Part shown: positions 1 to 4,876 of the stretch, one piece after another
Layout of the letters: each line of letters opens with the position of its first letter
Numbering within the stretch: the stretch's first letter is position 1
Assembly: GCA_002304835.1 (NCBI GenBank)
Contig: DBPK01000011.1
Span: 3,698 to 8,938 of the forward strand
From: Firmicutes bacterium UBA1422
GTDB lineage: Bacteria > Bacillota > Clostridia > Peptostreptococcales > Anaerovoracaceae
Reading direction: 5' to 3'
Length of the DNA stretch: 5,241 bases
Position numbers and translations under genes: made by a program
Notes under the pieces: model-generated
Told to the model about the DNA's origin: nothing
What the model saw: the letters and a program-made list of their open reading frames with translations, nothing else
Databases searched by the model: none

Positions 1-558
1 ATTATGGCCAACAAAATCCTCATCCATTCCCAGAGAGCATACCACCGGCAAAAAATCTTTTTCAAGAAGATCAAAAAGTATTTTCGGATCGACTTTTGAT
101 ACTTCTCCCACAAACCCCATATCCACGTTTTCGTTCTTTTTTTTCACAGTTTTCAAAAGATGTCCGTCTTTACCGCTGATGCCCGCAGCTTTGATTCCCA
201 GGGACTGTATCATTGAAACAAGTTCCTTATTGACTTTGCCCAGGACCATTTCCGCTATTTCCATGGTCTCATGATCGGTGATCCGAAACCCATCTATAAA
301 TTTTGTTTTTTTACCTGTTTTCTCTGCCCATCTGCTTATTTCTTTCCCTCCGCCATGACAGATTATCGGCTTGAATCCAACGAGTTTAAGTAAGACCACA
401 TCCTCAATAACACTCTTTTTCAACGCGTCATCTGCCATTGCGCTTCCTCCGTATTTTATTATTATTATTTTACGGTTGAACCGCTGTATATAGGGAAGGG
501 CTTCAATAAGTATCTCAGCCTTTATCCCGGCTTCTTTCAATGTACTTTTGCTTACCAT
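1..558 (-). CDS. argB: Acetylglutamate kinase, N-terminal 186 residues (C-terminus off left edge)
   Basis: Phosphorylates N-acetyl-L-glutamate with ATP, the second step of arginine synthesis, in the cytoplasm. I translated this stretch by hand. The frame is open from the ATG at 558 to the window edge, giving 186 of the roughly 290-300 residues usual for the family. The amino-acid-kinase signatures are visible: KYGGSAM at residues 35-41 (phosphate-binding Lys35), CHGGGKEIS at 67-75, and DGFRITDHETMEIAEMVLGK at 89-108. About 30 residues precede the KYGG motif (LKEAGIKAEILIEALPYI). In known NAGKs such an N-terminal helix marks the hexameric, arginine-inhibited type, so feedback inhibition is inferred. 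The HGGGKE variant replaces the more common HGGGPE. The ATG follows GAGGA with a 6-nt spacer and lies 17 nt after the argJ stop, so the gene is the third of the argCJB operon. The missing part includes the rest of the nucleotide-binding domain. Identity is secure. Confidence 0.95.
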   Translation of the reverse strand, partial: MVSKSTLKEAGIKAEILIEALPYIQRFNRKIIIIKYGGSAMADDALKKSVIEDVVLLKLVGFKPIICHGGGKEISRWAEKTGKKTKFIDGFRITDHETMEIAEMVLGKVNKELVSMIQSLGIKAAGISGKDGHLLKTVKKKNENVDMGFVGEVSKVDPKILFDLLEKDFLPVVCSLGMDEDFVGHN

Positions 559-575
559 TTCAGATCCTCATTTCT

Positions 576-1796
576 TTAAGTTCTTTTATCTCCGTTTATT
601 GTCACATAGTCATGGGTAAGGTCGCAGCCCCACGCTTTTGCCTCGGCCCTTCCTTGATTTATATCTACTCTTACCTTTATTTCTTTTTCCGATAATATCC
701 TCGCCGCTTTTTCTTCATCGAAACCGCAGGCGGCGGATGATCTGCACACCTGGATCTCTCCTGCATTTGAGGCAAGTGAGATGTGGACTTTGTCAGTGCT
801 GAAATCTCCGGGTGTATATCCTATGGCACAGATTATCCTCCCCCAGTTTGCATCATGCCCGAAACAGGCTGCCTTGAACAAGTTTGAAGCAACTATACTT
901 CTTGATATCCTCCGGGCAGTATCCTTATCGGGGGCCCCCTCAACCAGTATCTCGATGAGTTTTCCCGCACCCTCTCCGTCTGCCGCCATTTTTTTGGCAA
1001 GTTCTTCTGTTACAGTATGCAAAGCCTCTGCAAAAACTTCATAGTCACCGTTTACCGAAGATATCCTTTTGTTTCCCGCCGTTCCGTTTGCCATTACAGA
1101 AACCATATCATTGGTAGATGTATCCCCGTCCACGCTGATCTGATTGAAGCTGTTTTTTACATCTTCTTTTAGGGCAGCGTGTAACATTTCTGCAGATATG
1201 TCCGCATCACTTGTTATAAAACAAAGCATGGTGGCCATGTCGGGATGGATCATACCGCTGCCCTTTGCTATTCCTCCTATAAAGCATTCTTTGCCCGACA
1301 CCATGAATTTTACTGCCATCTCCTTTGGAACTGTATCGGTGGTCATTATTCCTTCAGCCGCAGCCAGGGAGTTTTTGCGGGCGAGATTTTCGCAAAGTTC
1401 CGGCACCCCTTTTTCAAATGGTCTCAGAGACATTTTCTCTCCTATGATACCGGTGGATGCCACAATAATATCTTCATGTCTGCACTTAAGATGTTTCGCC
1501 GCCATACTGCAGGTTTGAAGGGCCAGCTCCTTTCCTCCGGGAGCACAGGTATTGGCATTTCCGCTGTTACATATGACAGCCAACGCTTTTCCGTCAGTAA
1601 GATTTTCTCTTGTTACTTCTATCGGTGCCCCTTTTACTTTGTTTTTTGTATATACAGCTGCCGCATCACATATCCGGTCACTTACTATCATCACAAGATC
1701 TTTTTTCCGGACATTATTCCTTATCCCGCAGTGCACTGCCGCTGCTTTGAATCCCTTTGGGGCGCATATACCTCCCCCCACTGTTTTTATTTCCAT
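576..1796 (-). CDS. argJ: Glutamate N-acetyltransferase / ornithine acetyltransferase
   Basis: Transfers the acetyl group of N-acetylornithine to glutamate, closing the cyclic arginine pathway. Some members also make N-acetylglutamate from acetyl-CoA, and sequence alone does not show whether this one does. The 406 residues match the usual length of about 400. The self-cleavage motif KGSGMIHPDMATML is at 178-191, so the precursor should split between Ala188 and Thr189. This gives a 188-residue alpha chain and a 218-residue beta chain whose N-terminal Thr189 is the nucleophile. Oxyanion-hole residues are probably Thr115-Gly116 in STGIIGE (114-120). Other family blocks are CNSGNANTC (76-84), SVDGDTSTND (221-230), DGEGAGK (273-279), GHDANWGR (313-320) and the C-terminal DLTHDYVTINGDKRT. 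The ATG directly abuts the argC TAA. Its AAAGGA ribosome site lies inside the end of argC, about 9 nt upstream, which implies translational coupling. No defect is visible. Confidence 0.97.
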   Translation of the reverse strand: MEIKTVGGGICAPKGFKAAAVHCGIRNNVRKKDLVMIVSDRICDAAAVYTKNKVKGAPIEVTRENLTDGKALAVICNSGNANTCAPGGKELALQTCSMAAKHLKCRHEDIIVASTGIIGEKMSLRPFEKGVPELCENLARKNSLAAAEGIMTTDTVPKEMAVKFMVSGKECFIGGIAKGSGMIHPDMATMLCFITSDADISAEMLHAALKEDVKNSFNQISVDGDTSTNDMVSVMANGTAGNKRISSVNGDYEVFAEALHTVTEELAKKMAADGEGAGKLIEILVEGAPDKDTARRISRSIVASNLFKAACFGHDANWGRIICAIGYTPGDFSTDKVHISLASNAGEIQVCRSSAACGFDEEKAARILSEKEIKVRVDINQGRAEAKAWGCDLTHDYVTINGDKRT

Positions 1797-2729
1797 TTAT
1801 AACAATCCTTTCGTTTCTTCTTCCCCAAGCATTATATTCATATTCTGTAGCGCAGCCGCAGAGGCCCCCTTCCCCAGATTATCAAATACCGCAGTCAGAA
1901 GTACCCGTTCATCATTTCCCAGTATATATATTTTCAAATCATTTTTTCCTGCCATCTCTCCCGCATATATATATCCGCTTTCAGGAGGCTTGTCCACTAA
2001 AGTTATTAAGGGTTCTGCTGCATATCGTTCCTCGTATATCCCCGTCATCTCAGAAACCGTTACTGTTTTTAGAAAAAGACTTTTATGAAGCGTCACACTC
2101 ACCGCCATTCCACTGTGATTACAACCTATAACGGGGGAAAATGCAGGTATTTTTGTAAGCCCGGTCATGACAGTCATTTCAGGAAGATGTTTGTGATCCT
2201 GAAAAAGAGCATATTGACCGGGTCCTGCTCTCACAAGTGACTTTTCATTTTCTGTGTAATGTTCTATCATTTTTTTACCTCCTCCGCTGTATCCGGTAAC
2301 AGATATGGCGCAAAGGGGACAGCTATGACTTATTATCCCATTATCAATAAGCGGTCTTATAAGAAGAATAAATCCTGTTGCATGACATCCGGGATTGGTC
2401 ACCCTGAAGCTCTTTCTTATAAGTTCTCTCTGCCTCTCACAAAGCTCGGGCATACCGTATATCCATTCCGGGTCTGTTCTGTGTGCAGAAGAAGTATCTA
2501 TTATCCTTATGCCGGCCGGCAAATGTTTAACGATTTCCTTTGCTGCATTATCGGGAAGACAAAGAAAAGTAACATCTGCTTCTTTGATTCTTTTAACTCT
2601 TTCTCCTATATCTTTTTTTTGAGATTCATGTATATTTATTATTTTTATATCATTTCTTTTTTTGAACCGCTCATGTATCCCAAGTCCTGTAGTTCCTTCA
2701 GCTCCATCGATAAAAACACTGTATTCCAT
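1797..2729 (-). CDS. argC: N-acetyl-gamma-glutamyl-phosphate reductase, short (type 2) form
   Basis: Reduces N-acetylglutamyl phosphate to N-acetylglutamate semialdehyde with NADPH, the third arginine step. The protein is 310 residues from the ATG at 2729. Visible motifs are the NADP-binding IDGAEGTTG (7-15), the active-site block TNPGCHATGF with catalytic Cys115, GYSGGGKKMIEHY (146-158), and HKHLPEM (179-185) with the probable catalytic His181. The length and the IDG-x-x-GTTG and GYSGGGK patterns match the shorter 'type 2' ArgC class rather than the roughly 340-residue E. coli/Bacillus class. An in-frame TTG at 2795 would add 22 residues, but that TTG is the first half of a near-perfect -35 box, the added segment is Ile/Phe/Lys-rich, and homology begins at the ATG, so I reject it. 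The chosen ATG has only a weak AAAGAG ribosome site about 10 nt upstream. First gene of argCJB; its TAA touches the argJ ATG. Confidence 0.95.
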   Translation of the reverse strand: MEYSVFIDGAEGTTGLGIHERFKKRNDIKIINIHESQKKDIGERVKRIKEADVTFLCLPDNAAKEIVKHLPAGIRIIDTSSAHRTDPEWIYGMPELCERQRELIRKSFRVTNPGCHATGFILLIRPLIDNGIISHSCPLCAISVTGYSGGGKKMIEHYTENEKSLVRAGPGQYALFQDHKHLPEMTVMTGLTKIPAFSPVIGCNHSGMAVSVTLHKSLFLKTVTVSEMTGIYEERYAAEPLITLVDKPPESGYIYAGEMAGKNDLKIYILGNDERVLLTAVFDNLGKGASAAALQNMNIMLGEEETKGLL

Positions 2730-2766
2730 TGCTTTGAAACTCTTTTTGAAAAATTTTATAGATATA

Positions 2767-2795
2767 ATAATATATCGGCAAAGATATATAGTCAA
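2767..2795 (-). promoter_or_regulatory. Predicted sigma-A promoter of argCJB
   Basis: On the minus strand, TTGACT (2795-2790, 5/6 to TTGACA) is followed by a 17-nt spacer and TATTAT (2772-2767, 5/6 to TATAAT). Transcription would start near 2760, about 30 nt before the argC ATG at 2729. A second TATTAT, 3 nt further downstream, would give a 20-nt spacer and is less likely. The match is strong for this class, but the start site is inferred. Confidence 0.75.
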
Positions 2796-2839
2796 GAGAT
2801 TTTCTGTATTTTTTCTATAATTAGTGTATATTTATTCAT
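2792..2839 (-). other. Possible 15-codon ORF behind a perfect Shine-Dalgarno
   Basis: On the minus strand AAGGAGG (2860-2854) is a full anti-16S match, followed after 14 nt by ATG (2839) and the reading frame MNKYTLIIEKIQKIS, which ends at TGA (2794-2792). The spacer is too long for an efficient start, and there is no ATG, GTG or TTG at a better distance. The same frame is open upstream back to a TAA near 2907 and would encode a Lys/Glu-rich helix-like segment (KQRALIKEEKAAI), so this could instead be a gene remnant. The ORF overlaps the ARG box at its start and the argC -35 at its end. There are no arginine codons in the 15-codon frame, so it does not look like a classical arginine attenuator peptide. 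Real translation is doubtful. Confidence 0.2.
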
Positions 2840-2840
2840 A
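2823..2840 (-). promoter_or_regulatory. ARG box (ArgR/AhrC operator) upstream of argC
   Basis: Read on the minus strand, the 18-mer TATGAATAAATATACACT matches the Bacillus AhrC consensus CATGAATAAAAATKCAAK at about 14 positions. It also carries the TGAAT-w4-ATTCA core with one mismatch (TGAAT AAAT ATACA). It sits beside argC, a classic target of arginine repression. The box ends 27 nt upstream of the predicted -35, centred near -71, which is further upstream than a simple occluding operator. Repression would therefore need a second site, looping, or a different promoter. I see no equally good partner box. The region is AT-rich, which raises the chance-match rate. Confidence 0.6.
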
Positions 2841-2885
2841 ATTGCAGCTTTTTCCTCCTTGATCAGTGCTCTTTGCTTTTTTTTG

Positions 2886-2899
2886 CGAATATATGTTTC
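2886..2899 (+). promoter_or_regulatory. LexA box (distal) in the argC/lexA divergent region
   Basis: CGAATATATGTTTC matches the Gram-positive LexA consensus CGAACRNRYGTTYG at 12 of 14 positions; the mismatches are the fifth base (T for C) and the last base. Its centre lies about 36 nt upstream of the centre of the lexA-proximal box. It is therefore either a second autoregulatory site for lexA or a site controlling a transcript that runs toward argC. The site is palindromic, so strand is nominal. Confidence 0.55.
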
Positions 2900-2921
2900 C
2901 CTTTATAATATTAAAATATCG

Positions 2922-2935
2922 TGAACATCTGTTTA
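2922..2935 (+). promoter_or_regulatory. LexA box (proximal) overlapping the lexA -35
   Basis: TGAACATCTGTTTA contains GAAC-N4-GTTT, one mismatch from the core GAAC-N4-GTTC of Bacillus/Clostridium LexA operators, and matches the 14-base consensus at 11 positions. It overlaps the predicted lexA -35 at 2932-2937, the position expected for negative autoregulation. An extra GTTCG half-site follows at 2942-2946 but has no left half. Confidence 0.7.
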
Positions 2936-2960
2936 CTTTTTGTTCGTATTATGCTATTAT
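2932..2960 (+). promoter_or_regulatory. Predicted lexA promoter
   Basis: TTTACT (2932-2937, 4/6 to the -35 consensus), a 17-nt spacer and TATTAT (2955-2960, 5/6) form the best promoter. A TG at 2952-2953, one base before the -10, gives an extended -10 element. Transcription would start near 2967, leaving a leader of about 22 nt before the ATG. Another TATTAT at 2947-2952 is an alternative -10. The proximal LexA box covers the -35, so LexA should block polymerase binding. Confidence 0.6.
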
Positions 2961-2988
2961 TTTTTTATGAAATATATGGAGGGATCAA

Positions 2989-3636
2989 ATGGACAGATTA
3001 AAAGAAAGAGAAAGAAAGATACTGGACTACATGAAATCCGAGATCAAAGTCAAGGGATACCCTCCCACTGTTAGAGAGATATGTAATGCTCTTGATATCA
3101 AGTCGACCTCAACAGCACATAAAGACATAGCCAATCTGGAGAGATCCGGATATATAGTAAAAGACCCATCCAAACCAAGAGCACTCATGGTCATGGATCC
3201 TTCCGCAAAAAAGAGATCCGACAGCGACGATAGTTATGATTCTTCCAATGCAGATATAACATATGTTCCTCTTGTTGGCAGAATAGCCGCAGGCACACCC
3301 ATACTTGCCGAAGAAAATCTCGAAGAAACTTTTCCTGTTCCTTCACGATTTGTCGGCAGAGGTGCCAATTTCATGCTCACGGTCAAAGGCGAAAGCATGG
3401 TCGAAGCAGGTATAATGGACGGGGATTACATACTTGTTCAGCAGCAGGAGACAGCAAACAACGGAGATATCGTTGTTGCCATGGTGGACGGTTTTGAAAG
3501 CGAAGCGACTGTAAAAACTTTTTACAAAGAAAAGGATCACATACGACTACAGCCGGAGAACCCGGCCATGAGCCCTATTATCGTTGAAGACGCAAAAATT
3601 CTCGGCAAGGTAAAAGGTGTTTTCAGATATTTTTAA
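2989..3636 (+). CDS. lexA: LexA, SOS-response repressor and self-cleaving protease
   Basis: Represses DNA-damage genes as a dimer and is inactivated when RecA filaments on single-stranded DNA trigger self-cleavage. The 215 residues fit the family (about 200-215). The N-terminal winged helix-turn-helix spans about 1-70, with GYPPTVREICNALDIKS and the recognition helix region STSTAHKDIANLERSGYI (40-57). A Ser/Asp-rich linker follows (72-89). The S24 peptidase domain holds the cleavage site LVGRIAAGTP, predicted between Ala101 and Gly102. The catalytic Ser136 lies in VKGESM and the general-base Lys176 in EATVK. GIMDGDYILV (141-150) is a conserved strand. All residues for autocleavage are present, so the protein should be functional. 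The ATG follows GGAGGG (2978-2983) with a 5-nt spacer. The gene has its own promoter with LexA boxes, is divergent from argC, and ends in a strong terminator, so it appears monocistronic. Confidence 0.98.
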   Translation: MDRLKERERKILDYMKSEIKVKGYPPTVREICNALDIKSTSTAHKDIANLERSGYIVKDPSKPRALMVMDPSAKKRSDSDDSYDSSNADITYVPLVGRIAAGTPILAEENLEETFPVPSRFVGRGANFMLTVKGESMVEAGIMDGDYILVQQQETANNGDIVVAMVDGFESEATVKTFYKEKDHIRLQPENPAMSPIIVEDAKILGKVKGVFRYF

Positions 3637-3651
3637 CATTAATAACAGAAC

Positions 3652-3690
3652 GACCGGTGCATCCTGGATGTACCGGTCATTTTTATTTTA
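3652..3690 (+). terminator. Rho-independent terminator of lexA, possibly shared with the convergent gene
   Basis: A 12-bp stem (3652-3663 paired with 3667-3678, one G-T pair, GACCGGT outer arm) closes a CTG loop. It is followed by TTTTTATTTTA at 3680-3690. It begins 15 nt after the lexA stop. The T-tract overlaps the TAA of the minus-strand VWA gene (3683-3685). Read in the minus direction the same hairpin is followed by a moderately T-rich stretch (GTTCTGTTATT), so it may also end the convergent transcript, though less efficiently. Confidence 0.88.
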
Positions 3691-4876
3691 CAAGAAGTTT
3701 CTTTATGCCTTTTTCAAGGCCATCCAGTGTAAGCTCATACATGGGGAACACTTCCCTTATTGCCGCCAGAGTTTCTCCTCCGTACATGTTGTCCCACGAC
3801 TTTTCCTCTATGGGATTCAGCCATATTTGTTTCTTGTATCGTCTTTTGAATCTTTTGAGCCATTCCATCCCGGGCTCATCATTATAAAGCCCTATAAATG
3901 AATTGCCGCCCCTTCTGAAAAGTTCAAGGGGTGCCATTGCCGCATCTCCCACAAATATAACCTTGTATTCACTGTCAAGGTTTGACAGCACCCAGTTTGT
4001 ATCTACCCAGTCTCCTCTTTTGCATTGGGGCGTCCTGTAAAGATTATCATATATGCAGTTATGAAAGTAATAAACCTTCAGGTCCTTAAAATGATTGGAT
4101 TTGCTAACGGCCTGAAAAAGTCTGTTACAGAGTCTGCTGTAGGGCAGCATGGAACCGTCGGAATCTATCAGGAGAAGAAGCTTTATGGTATTTTTTCTCG
4201 GTTTGTCATATACTATATGGAGCATACCGCCTTTATCACAGGTCTCGTCTATGGTCTTTCCTATGTCCAGTTCGGATCTTTCCCCCTGCATCCTGGCGGA
4301 ATACTGTCTGAGTTTTCTAAATGCCATCTGAAACTGTCTGATGTCCAGTATAGTGTCTTGGCGGAAGTCTTTGAAATTCCTTTCTCCGGCTATTTGTACC
4401 GCTGATCTGTGTCTGCTTTTGGCGCCCGTTCTTATTCCTCTTTCATTATAACCGCCGGCCCCCATCGTGGAAGTCCCGCCCGTTCCTATCCAGTAATTGC
4501 CTCCGTCATGCTTTTCTTTTTGTTCTTCTATTCTTTCACGAAAAGTCTTTAGCAGATCATCAAGCTCCATCAGGAAGCTGTCAAGCATCTTCCGATCATT
4601 GATGTCTTTTTCGCGGGCATTATCCCTTAGCCATCTCCAGAATTCTTCCGGCAGATCTTCCGGTGTTTTTACACCACCGAAATATTCGGCAAAAACAGAA
4701 TCCAGTTTGTCATAATCGGATTCTGTCTTTACAAGTATACTTTTACAAAGATAGTAAAAGCCTGTCAGGCTGTTGCCGGCCAAACCTTTGTCAAGAGCCT
4801 CTGTAAGTGTCATCCATTCATTTACCGATACTTCAAGTTCTCTTGTTCTTAGCAAATAAAAGAATTCCAGAAACAT
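3683..4876 (-). CDS. CoxE-like VWA-domain protein, partner of a MoxR ATPase
   Basis: A 397-residue protein of the uncharacterised CoxE-like VWA family (COG3825-type), usually found beside a MoxR AAA+ ATPase and thought to act as its adaptor in remodelling or metal-enzyme maturation; the client here is unknown. The N-terminus (FLEFFYLLRTRELEVSVNEW) is typical of the family. A helical segment at about 90-122 is rich in Asp, Glu, Lys and Arg, and a glycine-rich block (GTGGTSTMGAGGYNERGIRTG, 131-151, given here in part) is also a family trait. The VWA domain runs from about 230 to 397, with the metal-site region LLIDSDGSM (235-243), YYFHNCIYDNLY (269-280), FVGDAAMAP (308-316) and LNPIEEKSW (353-361). 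The first motif reads D-S-D-G-S instead of the canonical D-x-S-x-S. No signal peptide or membrane segment is evident, so it is probably cytoplasmic. The ATG overlaps the upstream ATPase stop (TAATG), so expression is probably translationally coupled. Family assignment is firm, function is not. Confidence 0.85.
   Translation of the reverse strand: MFLEFFYLLRTRELEVSVNEWMTLTEALDKGLAGNSLTGFYYLCKSILVKTESDYDKLDSVFAEYFGGVKTPEDLPEEFWRWLRDNAREKDINDRKMLDSFLMELDDLLKTFRERIEEQKEKHDGGNYWIGTGGTSTMGAGGYNERGIRTGAKSRHRSAVQIAGERNFKDFRQDTILDIRQFQMAFRKLRQYSARMQGERSELDIGKTIDETCDKGGMLHIVYDKPRKNTIKLLLLIDSDGSMLPYSRLCNRLFQAVSKSNHFKDLKVYYFHNCIYDNLYRTPQCKRGDWVDTNWVLSNLDSEYKVIFVGDAAMAPLELFRRGGNSFIGLYNDEPGMEWLKRFKRRYKKQIWLNPIEEKSWDNMYGGETLAAIREVFPMYELTLDGLEKGIKKLLVK

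Noticed and set aside
457..468. Four tandem ATA codons in argB
   Set aside because: They encode the hydrophobic Ile strand just before KYGG in the kinase fold, so this is codon bias in a conserved strand rather than a meaningful repeat; the frame is intact.
781..2131. Several plus-strand open frames opposite argJ and argC
   Set aside because: They lie wholly antisense to well-conserved genes, overlap one another in different frames, and show no family motifs.
2745..2766. A second ARG box between the argC -10 and start codon (AAAATTTTTCAAA region)
   Set aside because: Only about 9 of 18 positions fit the consensus and the TGAAT half is absent; this is little better than chance in AT-rich DNA.
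2259..2924. A 221-codon plus-strand open frame across argC and the intergenic region
   Set aside because: It is antisense to argC, rich in Phe, Ser, Tyr and Ile as expected for a shadow frame, has no ribosome site, and crosses the argC promoter and regulatory boxes.
2933..2946. A third LexA box using the GTTCG at 2942-2946
   Set aside because: The left half reads TTACT, so only one half-site is present.
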